Shown here one piece after another: positions 26,208-34,161 of a stretch of 64,000 nt of DNA (position 1 is the stretch's first letter; each line of letters starts with the position of its first letter). The stretch lies in NCBI GenBank assembly GCA_963813375.1, contig CAWEYT010000006.1:1-64000 (forward strand). The letters run 5' to 3'. Source of the stretch: DASTFY01 sp963813375. GTDB lineage: Bacteria; Actinomycetota; Acidimicrobiia; Acidimicrobiales; Ilumatobacteraceae. Made by a program: the position numbers and the translations under genes. The notes under the pieces were generated by a model, which saw only the letters and a program-made list of their open reading frames with translations, was not told where the DNA came from and did no database searches.

Positions 26208-27506
26208 GTGAGCGAGACGTCGGGACCCGTCGTGCGCGTCGGGGTGCTGGGGTGCGGGAACGTGGGCGCGGCGCTCGTACGGCTGATCGACCGCCAGCGC
26301 AAGGTCATCGAATCCCGCACCGGGCTGCAGCTCGAGGTGGCGAGGGTGGCGGTGCGCAACCTCGCCCGGGAGCGCGACGTCGAACTGCCCGACGGGCTGC
26401 TGACCAGGGACAGCCATGCCCTGGTCGAGGACCCGGACATCGACGTCGTGGTCGAGGTGATCGGCGGCATCGAGCCGGCCCGCGAGCTCATCCTCACGGC
26501 GCTGCGCCACAGCAAGCCCGTGGTCACCGCCAACAAGGAGCTCCTGGCCAACGTGGGCACGGAGCTCTTCGCTGCGGCCGACGAGATGGGTCAGGACCTC
26601 TTGTTCGAGGCTGCGGTGGCGGGCGGCATCCCGCTGGTGCGGGCGCTGCGGGAGAGCCTGCGGGGCGAGCCCGTGCGCCGGGTGCTCGGCATCGTCAACG
26701 GAACGACCAACTACATCCTCACGAAGATGGCGGAGGACGGCGCCGACTACGGCGACGCGCTGAGCGAGGCCCAGCGGTTGGGCTATGCCGAGCGCGATCC
26801 GACCGCTGATGTCGAGGGCTTCGACGCCGGGGCCAAGGCGGCCATCATCGCCAGCATCGCCTTCGGGGCCAGGGTGGTGGCCGGCGACGTCTACCACGAG
26901 GGCATCAGCCGGATCACGGCCGCCGACATCGCCAGCGCGCAGCGGCTCGGCTACGTCGTCAAGCTCCTGGCCATCTGCGAGCAGGACCCCGGGAGCGGGG
27001 CCGTCGCCGTGCGCGTCCACCCCGTGATGCTCCCCGTGCAGCACCCGCTGGCCAGCGTCCGCGACAGCTACAACGCGGTCTTCGTCGAGGGCGACGCCGT
27101 CGGCTCGCTGATGTTCTACGGGCGGGGCGCGGGTGGCATGCCGACGGCGAGCGCGGTGCTCGGCGACCTGATCGACGCGGCCATCAACCGTCAGAAGGGC
27201 ACCCACGCCTCACTGGGCACGTTCGGCCGGGTGCCCATCAGGGCCATCGACGAGACCAGCGCGGAGTACCACGTGGTCCTCGAGGTGCTCGACCGCCCCG
27301 GCGTCCTCCATGCGGTCACCGGCGTGTTCGCCCGCCACGACGTGAGCATCCGCACCGCCGAGCAGGAGGGCCTGGGCGACGACGCCCGGCTCGTCTTCAT
27401 CACCCACGAGGCCCAGGAGGCCGCCGTGCAGGCCACGCTGCGGGAGCTCCGGGACCTGGACGTCGTGCGGCGGGTGGGCGGCATCCTGCGGGTCATCGGC
27501 GCCTGA
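26208..27506 (+). CDS. hom: Homoserine dehydrogenase
   Basis: 432 aa. Reduces aspartate semialdehyde to homoserine. NAD(P)-binding GVLGCGNVGAALVRL; VVTANKELLANVG; the catalytic segment FEAAVAGGIPLVRALRE and IVNGTTNYILTKM; DVEGFDAGAKAAIIASIAF; and a C-terminal ACT domain starting YHVVLEVLDRPGVLHAVTGVF for feedback control. GTG start with TACCCT 8 nt upstream, so probably leaderless. thrC follows after 7 nt. Confidence 0.95.
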   Translation: MSETSGPVVRVGVLGCGNVGAALVRLIDRQRKVIESRTGLQLEVARVAVRNLARERDVELPDGLLTRDSHALVEDPDIDVVVEVIGGIEPARELILTALRHSKPVVTANKELLANVGTELFAAADEMGQDLLFEAAVAGGIPLVRALRESLRGEPVRRVLGIVNGTTNYILTKMAEDGADYGDALSEAQRLGYAERDPTADVEGFDAGAKAAIIASIAFGARVVAGDVYHEGISRITAADIASAQRLGYVVKLLAICEQDPGSGAVAVRVHPVMLPVQHPLASVRDSYNAVFVEGDAVGSLMFYGRGAGGMPTASAVLGDLIDAAINRQKGTHASLGTFGRVPIRAIDETSAEYHVVLEVLDRPGVLHAVTGVFARHDVSIRTAEQEGLGDDARLVFITHEAQEAAVQATLRELRDLDVVRRVGGILRVIGA

Positions 27507-27513
27507 GCGAACG

Positions 27514-28896
27514 ATGCGCTACGTCTCGACACGTGGCCGCGCGCCGGAGCTCGGGTTCGCCGACACGCTCCTGACGGGGCTGGCCGTCGACGGCGGGCTC
27601 TACGTCCCGGCCGAATGGCCACGACTGCCGGCGATCGATCCCGGAGCCGGCTACGCCGCCAACGCCGCGGCCGTCATGGCGCCCTATGTGGGCGACGACC
27701 TGCCGCCGGCCGTGCTGGCCGAGGTGTGCACAGCGGCCTACGTGCCCTTCCGCCATCCGGCCGTGTGCCCGCTCGTCCAGATCGGTGACGACGAGTGGCT
27801 GTTGGAGCTGTTCCACGGGCCCACCCTGGCCTTCAAGGACATGGCGCTCCAGGTGGTGGGCCGGCTGTTCGACTACGTGCTCGGAGAACGAGGCGAGCGC
27901 GTCACGATCGTCGGGGCCACCAGCGGCGACACGGGGAGCGCGGCGATCGACGCGGTGGCCGGACGACACAACGTCGACATCGTGATCCTCTACCCGCTGG
28001 GCCGGGTCAGCGAGGTCCAACGCCGGCAGATGACGACCTGCGACGCGCGGAACGTGCATGCGGTGGCGGTCGAGGGCACGTTCGACGATTGCCAGGACCT
28101 CGTGAAGGCCATGTTCAACGACGCCGCCTTCCGGCAACGCCACCAGCTCTCCGCGGTGAACTCCATCAACTGGGCCCGCGTGATGGCCCAGATCGTGTAC
28201 TACGCAACGACCGCGGCGCTCCTCGGCGACCGACGGGTGTCGTTCGCCGTGCCGACCGGGAACTTCGGCAACGTGCTCTCGGGCTGGATCGCCCGCGAGA
28301 CCGGCGTTCCCATCGAGCACCTGATCGTTGGTTCCAACTGCAACGACATCCTCACCCGCTTCTTCCACACCCGCACCATGTCCATCGCGGACGTCGTGCC
28401 CACGTTGAGCCCCAGCATGGACATCCAGGTCTCGTCCAACTTCGAGCGGCTGCTGTTCGAGATGAACGGTCGGGACGGCGGCCTGACGGCCGAGCAGGTC
28501 CACCAGCTCAGAGCGGCCGGGCGACTCGCCATCGAGGAGGACCAGCAGGCGCGCTGGCTCACCCCCGTCTTCCGGGCGGCCCGACTCGATGACGAGCAGA
28601 CCCTGGCCGTGATGCGTTCGGTGCACGCAGACAGCGGGTTGCTGGTCGACCCCCATACCGCGGTGGGCATCGGCGCGGCGCGGGCCTGCCGTGAGCCGGG
28701 CGAGCCGACGGTCGCCCTCGCCACCGCCCACCCGGCCAAGTTCGCCGAGGCGGTCGAGAGAGCCACTGGCGTCCGGCCAACTCTCCCGGACCACTTGGCC
28801 GACCTCTACGACCGGCCCGAACGCACCGAGCGGGTCGCGGCGGATCTGGCGGCCGTGGAGGCGGTGGTCGAGCGCGCCACGTCGACCGGCGCTTGA
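27514..28896 (+). CDS. thrC: Threonine synthase
   Basis: 460 aa, the longer E. coli/yeast-type with an extra N-terminal domain (STRGRAPELGFADTLLTGL, DGGLYVP). Converts phosphohomoserine to threonine. PLP lysine K108 in TLAFKDMALQ; GATSGDTGSAAIDA; SAVNSINWARVMAQIVYY; and the PLP phosphate-binding VPTGNFGNVLSGW. The usual partner thrB (homoserine kinase) is not next to it nor elsewhere in the window. Confidence 0.93.
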   Translation: MRYVSTRGRAPELGFADTLLTGLAVDGGLYVPAEWPRLPAIDPGAGYAANAAAVMAPYVGDDLPPAVLAEVCTAAYVPFRHPAVCPLVQIGDDEWLLELFHGPTLAFKDMALQVVGRLFDYVLGERGERVTIVGATSGDTGSAAIDAVAGRHNVDIVILYPLGRVSEVQRRQMTTCDARNVHAVAVEGTFDDCQDLVKAMFNDAAFRQRHQLSAVNSINWARVMAQIVYYATTAALLGDRRVSFAVPTGNFGNVLSGWIARETGVPIEHLIVGSNCNDILTRFFHTRTMSIADVVPTLSPSMDIQVSSNFERLLFEMNGRDGGLTAEQVHQLRAAGRLAIEEDQQARWLTPVFRAARLDDEQTLAVMRSVHADSGLLVDPHTAVGIGAARACREPGEPTVALATAHPAKFAEAVERATGVRPTLPDHLADLYDRPERTERVAADLAAVEAVVERATSTGA

Positions 28897-28904
28897 CGTC
28901 GTCG

Positions 28905-28934
28905 TTGCGTCCGGCGGCCACCGGTCGCTACAGT
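28905..28934 (+). promoter_or_regulatory. Sigma70-type promoter upstream of rho
   Basis: TTGCGT (28905-28910), 18 bp spacer, TACAGT (28929-28934), both close to the housekeeping consensus. It lies 9 bp after the thrC stop and about 220 bp before the rho start, implying a long untranslated leader for rho. Confidence 0.55.
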
Positions 28935-28941
28935 GCGCGTC

Positions 28942-29160
28942 GCTCGGATCCCCGAGCGGGCAGCCTCACCGGTGACCTCCCCTCCGAGTCTCTGGTGGTT
29001 CTCCGTCCCCGACGGTGATCGTGCTGTCCACCCCACTTGCTGGCCGCGGGAAGGCTGGGGTGGGTCTCACCCCTCCCGTCGGCCAAGAACTGGTCACGAC
29101 CTCGCGCTGGCGTCCTGTCGTCGACGTAGAGAACCACGAAAGCACGAAAGCAGGTGCGCC
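28942..29160 (+). other. Long untranslated leader of rho
   Basis: No gene is apparent. The stretch contains the palindrome TCACCGGTGA (about 28969) and a hairpin GGGGTG/CACCCC around 29054-29070 flanked by G-rich and C-rich tracts. It ends with GAACCACGAAAGCACGAAAG just before the rho ribosome site. rho is autoregulated through a long leader in other bacteria; here only the layout suggests that. Confidence 0.4.
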
Positions 29161-30925
29161 ATGAGCGCGGAGACCCTCGAACGCTCGGTCCTCGAAGGCA
29201 AGGATCGCGACCAGCTCATCGCCATCGCCACGGCGCTCGGGCTGAAGGCGCTCTCGCGGGCCAAGAAGGGCGACATCATCGACCGGATCCTCGAGCAGAC
29301 CGGCAGCCCCAACGGCGACGACCGGCACGGCGCGACCAACGGTGCGCAGCCGGCGGCGGACCGCGCCGATGGAGCCGGCGGGGATCCGGACGGCCACGAG
29401 CCGCTGGCCGACTGGGAGCTCGAACTGCGGGAGCAGGCCGACGACGGCGAGGGCCGCGATGACGAGGAGGACGAAGGCGAGGACAGCGAGGACGGCGACG
29501 ACACCGGTGCCGGGAGCACCCGGGAGCGGTCCTCCGGGATCCAGGCCGGTGCCGGCGCCACCGGACGGCCCGGCCCCAGGTTCGCGCCAGGCGCTGCCGG
29601 GCCGGAGACCGCGGAGCCCTACGGGGACCGCGGCGAGGGCGACGGAGGCGGAAGGTCCCGGCGGAGGACGCCGCCGGCGCCGGCGACGGCGCAAGGGGGG
29701 CGGTGTCGAGGAGGGTCCCCAGGGCGCTGACCGGGTGGATGGTCGTGAGCAGCCTCGGGAACCGCGGCCGACCGAGGACCTGGCCGCCGGCGAGCCGGTC
29801 GAGGTGGCCGGCTACCTCGACCTGCGTGACGAGGGATACGGCTTCCTGCGTGTCAACGGCTACCTGCCGAGCCGGGACGACGTCTACGTGTCCGTGAAGC
29901 AGACCCGCCAGTACGGGCTGCGCAGGGGCGACCACCTGACCGGGCTGTCGCGCCTGGCCGGCCGCAACGAGAAGAACCCGGCGCTGCTCCAACTCCTGTC
30001 GGTCAACGGCGGTGATCCCGAGCAGATGCGACAGCGCCCCCGGTTCGAGGACCTCACGCCGCTGTTCCCGGACGAGAAGCTGAGCCTGGAGAACCCGGTC
30101 GACCCCGGGAACATGACGGCGCGCATCATCGATCTCATCGCGCCCATCGGCAAGGGCCAGCGAGGCCTGATCGTGTCACCGCCCAAGGCCGGCAAGACCT
30201 TCATCATGAAGACCATCGCCACCTCGATCGAACGCAACAACCCCGAGGTGAAGCTGATCGTGCTCCTCATCGACGAGCGGCCCGAAGAGGTCACCGACAT
30301 GCGGCGCACGGTGCAGGGCGAGGTGATCGCCTCGACGTTCGATCGCCCGAGCGACGAGCACACCCACCTGGCCGAGCTGGCCATCGAGAAGGCCAAGCGC
30401 CTCGTGGAGGTCGGCCACGACGTCGTGGTGATCCTGGACGGCATCACCCGGCTCAGCCGGGCCTACAACCTGGCCGCGCCGGCCACCGGGCGCATCATGT
30501 CCGGCGGCATCGACGCCGGTGCCCTGTATCCGCCCAAGAAGTTCTTCGGCGCCGCCCGCAACATCGAGGAGGGCGGCTCGCTGACCATCCTGGCGACGGC
30601 GCTGGTGGAGACGAACTCCCGCATGGACGACGCGATCTTCGAGGAGTTCAAGGGCACCGGGAACATGGAGCTGCGGCTCGACCGCAAGCTGGCGGAGCGC
30701 CGCATCTTCCCCGCCATCGACGTCGACGCCTCCAGCACCCGCCACGAGGAGCTCCTGTTCGATCGCAGGCAGCTCCAGCAGGTGTGGAAGCTGCGTCGCG
30801 TGCTCTCGGGCCTCGCCGCCGACGGCAACGCCGCCCCTGGCCTCGAGTTGCTGATGGACCGGCTCAAGACGTTCCGCAGCAACGACGAGTTCCTGGCCGA
30901 GATCGCCAAGCAACCGACGATGTAG
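29161..30925 (+). CDS. rho: Transcription termination factor Rho (one frameshift)
   Basis: Hexameric RNA helicase that ends transcription. The N-terminal helical domain (LIAIATALGLKALSRAKKGD) is followed by an actinobacterial-type insertion, first acidic (DDEEDEGEDSEDGDD) and then Arg-rich (GGRRRRRRRRKGGG). The RNA-binding cold-shock fold follows (YLDLRDEGYGFLRVNGYLP), then the ATPase core: SPPKAGKTFIMK (Walker A), VVVILDGITRLSRAYN (Walker B), the NSRMDD segment and LDRKLAERRIFPAIDV. The acidic and basic parts are in different frames; one indel near 29650-29690, in G/C-rich repeats, joins them. Length after correction is about 585 aa. Confidence 0.92.
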
Positions 30926-31011
30926 ACGGGTCTAGCGGCCGGGTCCGATGGCCCAGTCCGGCCGCTAGGCTGAACTGCCCGAATCCCCTGCCCTCCGGGA
31001 GCCCGCTCGCG

Positions 31012-31236
31012 ATGAAAACCGGCATCCATCCGAACTACGAGACCGTGACGGTTCGCTGCTCGTGCGGCGCCACCTTCGAGACCCGCTCGACCAAGGGCAG
31101 CGAGATCCACGCCGACCTGTGCAGCGAGTGCCACCCGTTCTTCACCGGCAAGCAGAAGCTGGTTGACTCCGGCGGCCGGGTGGAGCGCTTCCAGCGTCGC
31201 TACGGCGAGCGCAAGCCGACGAAGGCCAAGCAGTAG
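31012..31236 (+). CDS. rpmE: 50S ribosomal protein L31 (bL31, zinc-binding form)
   Basis: 74 aa. MKTGIHPNYETVTVRCSCG and LCSECHPFFTGKQK supply four cysteines (C16, C18, C37, C40 or nearby), so this is the zinc-containing form rather than the Zn-free paralogue made in zinc starvation. The basic tail RRYGERKPTKAKQ contacts rRNA. It lies between rho and a hypothetical gene leading to prfA, the conserved actinobacterial order. Confidence 0.95.
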   Translation: MKTGIHPNYETVTVRCSCGATFETRSTKGSEIHADLCSECHPFFTGKQKLVDSGGRVERFQRRYGERKPTKAKQ

Positions 31237-31238
31237 CC

Positions 31239-32231
31239 ATCTCGGACCGCCGCGCTGCGCTGGCGGCGCTCAAGCTCAAGGCCCTCGTACGCGACCACGG
31301 CGGGCCGACCGACGGCACGCCGCTTCCCTACGCCGGCGGCGCCGCGCTGCTGGCCGCCGGCGAGGGCTGGGTGCTGCTGGAGGACCGGCCGGAGCGAGGT
31401 CTGGGCGGGGCCCTGGCCTGGGCCGACCAGCAGGGCGTCGCCCTCCACGTCGTCGCCGACCGCGAGACGGGGCTCCTGGCCCGTCGTGCCGCCGCCTTCG
31501 CGCCCGTGCCCCCCGTGTGGCAGGCGATCGATCGCGAGCTCGTGCCCGCGGTGGCAGCGCCGCGCCCGGTCGCTCCCATCCTGGGCGCCGAGGCCCGGGC
31601 GCTGATCCCGTTGATCGAGGCCGCGGGCGCCGAACCGGTCGAAGAGCACGGCGAGCTCAGCGGGGAGGTGGCCGGGCTCGAGGTCTGTCGGGTGGTGTCC
31701 ACCGGCGCTCTCGAAGCTCCGGACGGCGTGCGCCTGGACGTCGGCATCGGCCCTCACGACCGAGAGGCCTTTCGCCTCGTGCACGGCGACGAGCTGACCG
31801 GTGACGCGTTGGTCGCGGCCCTTGCCGGCGTCGTGCGGACCGTCGGCCCTCACCGCCGCCCGGGCGCGCCGCCGCACCCGCTCAACCGCATCGCCCGCGA
31901 ACGGGCCCTCCGCCACGAGCTGATCCACCGGCCCGAGTTGATCGGCCTCGCTGAGCTGGCGGCGGCGCCCCCACCCGTGCCGCGCGCCAGCGTGAAGGAG
32001 GCGGTGCCCTGCGTGGCCACGGGGAGGACCCCCGACGGCGACGACGTGGTCGTCGTCTGCTCGGCCGGGGTCGACCTGGACCTCGTGCCCTTCGCCGCCG
32101 ACGCCCGCGAGGCCCTCGCTGGCGCAGCGACCCCTCTCCTGCTCGCGGTGCCGGCGGCGGACGTCCTGCCCGTCACCAGGCGGCTGGCGGCGCGCCTCGC
32201 CCACCCGGCCACCGTGATCCCGGTCTCGTAG
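31239..32231 (+). CDS. Conserved hypothetical protein between rpmE and prfA
   Basis: About 330 aa, family not recognised. It is Ala/Val-rich with alternating strands and helices: LAALKLKALVRDHGGPTDG, ALAWADQQGVALHVVADRE, APILGAEARALIPLIEAAG, and a C-terminal half with ELIHRPELIGLAEL and VVVVCSAGVDLDLVPFAADA. The coding pattern extends upstream to about 31239, but the first ATG/GTG in frame is GTG 31371. The codon at 31239, two bases after the rpmE stop, is ATC (ISDRRAALAALK). An ATG misread as ATC, or a rare ATC start, would explain this. The stop overlaps the prfA -10-like box. Confidence 0.65.
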   Translation: MSDRRAALAALKLKALVRDHGGPTDGTPLPYAGGAALLAAGEGWVLLEDRPERGLGGALAWADQQGVALHVVADRETGLLARRAAAFAPVPPVWQAIDRELVPAVAAPRPVAPILGAEARALIPLIEAAGAEPVEEHGELSGEVAGLEVCRVVSTGALEAPDGVRLDVGIGPHDREAFRLVHGDELTGDALVAALAGVVRTVGPHRRPGAPPHPLNRIARERALRHELIHRPELIGLAELAAAPPPVPRASVKEAVPCVATGRTPDGDDVVVVCSAGVDLDLVPFAADAREALAGAATPLLLAVPAADVLPVTRRLAARLAHPATVIPVS

Positions 32232-32240
32232 CCTGCCCCT

Positions 32241-33311
32241 GTGCTGGAGCGCCTGCAGGACCTGGAGGGGGAGTACGACGCCGTCGAAGCGCAACTCGCC
32301 GACCCCGCCGTCCTGTCCGACCACACGCAGCTCCGCCGGGTGTCCAAGCGCCACAAGGAGCTGACGCCGGTCGTGGAGGCGTACCGCCGCTACCTCGCGC
32401 TCCAGTCCGACCTGGAAGCGGCCCGCGAGCTGCAGGCCGAGGCCAGCGGCGACGAGCGCGAGCTGGCCCGCGCCGAAGTACAGACCGCCGAGGCGGAGTT
32501 GGCGGACCTGGAGGAGCAGCTCAAGTTCCTGCTGATCCCTGCGGACCCGAACGACGGCAAGAACGTCATCGTCGAGATCCGGGGCGCGGAGGGCGGCGAG
32601 GAGGCCAACCTCTTCGCCCGGGACCTCTACGAGATGTACCAGGCCTATGCCGCCCGCATGGGTTGGGCCGTCGAGGTGCTCTCCGTCGATCCCTCCGATC
32701 TGGGCGGGCTCAACCAGGTGACGTTCCTGGTGAAGGGCGACTCGGCGTGGGCCCACCTGAAGTTCGAAGGCGGCCCGCACCGGGTCCAGCGGGTGCCGGT
32801 GACGGAGAGCTCCGGTCGGATCCACACCTCGTCCGCGACCGTGCTGGTGCTGCCCGAGGCCGAGGACGTCGACGTCGAGATCGACCCCAACGACCTCCAC
32901 ATCGACGTGTACCGGTCGTCCGGTCCGGGCGGGCAGGGCGTCAACACCACGGATTCGGCCGTGCGGATCACCCACAAGCCGAGCGGCATCACGGTCGCCA
33001 TGCAGGACGAGCGGAGCCAGCTCCAGAACCGGGCCCGGGCCATGACCGTGCTGCGGGCCCGCCTGCTCAAGGTCAGGCAGGACGAGCAGGCCGAGGTGCT
33101 CTCGGCCGAACGGCGGTCCCAGGTCGGCGGCGGTGGGCGGAGCGAGAAGATCCGCACCTACAACTTCAAGGAGAACCGGGTCTCGGACCACCGCATCGGC
33201 CTGACCCTCTACAGGCTGCAGCTCGTCCTGGCCGGCGACCTGGACGAGGTGGTCGAGGCGCTGATGGCCGACGAGCGGGCCCGGCAGCTCTCTGCCCCCG
33301 AACCTGCGTGA
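32241..33311 (+). CDS. prfA: Peptide chain release factor 1
   Basis: 356 aa, intact. Recognises UAA/UAG and triggers peptide release. The N-terminal coiled domain runs to about residue 95; VIVEIRGAEGGEEANLFARD begins domain 2. The codon-recognition tripeptide is PVT (RVPVTESSGRIHTS), the RF1-type equivalent of PAT, not the SPF of RF2. The catalytic loop is SSGPGGQGVNTTDSAVR with the GGQ motif. GTG at 32241 follows TAGCCT by 6 nt, so it may be leaderless. prmC overlaps by 4 bp. Confidence 0.95.
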   Translation: MLERLQDLEGEYDAVEAQLADPAVLSDHTQLRRVSKRHKELTPVVEAYRRYLALQSDLEAARELQAEASGDERELARAEVQTAEAELADLEEQLKFLLIPADPNDGKNVIVEIRGAEGGEEANLFARDLYEMYQAYAARMGWAVEVLSVDPSDLGGLNQVTFLVKGDSAWAHLKFEGGPHRVQRVPVTESSGRIHTSSATVLVLPEAEDVDVEIDPNDLHIDVYRSSGPGGQGVNTTDSAVRITHKPSGITVAMQDERSQLQNRARAMTVLRARLLKVRQDEQAEVLSAERRSQVGGGGRSEKIRTYNFKENRVSDHRIGLTLYRLQLVLAGDLDEVVEALMADERARQLSAPEPA

Positions 33312-34156
33312 CCACCTGGCGCCAGCTCCTCGCCGGGACGGTGGAGGTGCTCGGCGATGTGTCCGAGGCCCGCTGGATCTGCGAGGAGGCGAGCGGCCTG
33401 GACGGCGCGGAGTGGGTCCTCGGCCTCGACCACGCCGCCACGCAGGGCGGCGTGGCGCGGCTGGACGCCATGGTGGCCCGGAGGCGGAGCGGCGAACCGC
33501 TCCAGTACGTGCTCGGGCACTGGGCCTTCCGGCGGCTCGACCTGCTGGTCGACCGGCGGGTGCTGATCCCCCGACCGGAGACCGAGCTGGTGGCCGAGGT
33601 CGCCCTCGAGCTGGCCTCCGGGCAGCCCGACCCTCTCGTGATCGCCGACCTCGGGACCGGGTCCGGAGCCATCGCCCTGGCGCTGGCCGACGAGCTGTTC
33701 CCGCGTCCGGTCACGATCTGGGCGTGCGAGACGGAGGCGGGCGCCCTCGACGTGGCCCGCGCCAACCTGGCCGGCATCGGCCGGGCGGCCACCACCGTCC
33801 GGATGGCCTGCGGTTCGTGGTTCGCCGCCCTGCCGCCCGAGCTGGCCGGCCAGCTGGCGCTCGTGGTGAGCAACCCGCCGTATCTGGCCGAGGGCGACCC
33901 CGCCGTCGAGGCCGCCGTGCGGGAGTGGGAGCCCACCTCGGCGCTGTTCGCCGGCACTGACGGCCTCGACGCGCTGCGGGACGTCATCGCCGGCGCGCCG
34001 GCCTGGCTGCGCCCGGGTGGCGCGCTGGTCTGCGAGATCGGCGCCGCTCAGGGCGCCGCGGTCTCGGCACTGGCCGGGGACGCCGGTCTCGTCGACATCG
34101 AGGTCCGTCCCGATCTCGCCGGCCTCGACCGCATCCTGATCGCCCGTCGCCCCTGA
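33308..34156 (+). CDS. prmC: Release factor glutamine methyltransferase
   Basis: 282 aa. N5-methylates the GGQ glutamine of release factors. The N-terminal helical domain (RWICEEASGLDGAEW) is followed by GEPLQYVLGHWAF, IPRPETELV, the SAM-binding IADLGTGSGAIALALA and the substrate-binding VVSNPPYLAEGD. The GTG start overlaps the prfA stop (GTGA), the standard prfA-prmC coupling. The Sua5-type gene that often follows is absent; a convergent peptidase comes next. Confidence 0.93.
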   Translation: MTTWRQLLAGTVEVLGDVSEARWICEEASGLDGAEWVLGLDHAATQGGVARLDAMVARRRSGEPLQYVLGHWAFRRLDLLVDRRVLIPRPETELVAEVALELASGQPDPLVIADLGTGSGAIALALADELFPRPVTIWACETEAGALDVARANLAGIGRAATTVRMACGSWFAALPPELAGQLALVVSNPPYLAEGDPAVEAAVREWEPTSALFAGTDGLDALRDVIAGAPAWLRPGGALVCEIGAAQGAAVSALAGDAGLVDIEVRPDLAGLDRILIARRP

Positions 34157-34161
34157 GTCCG

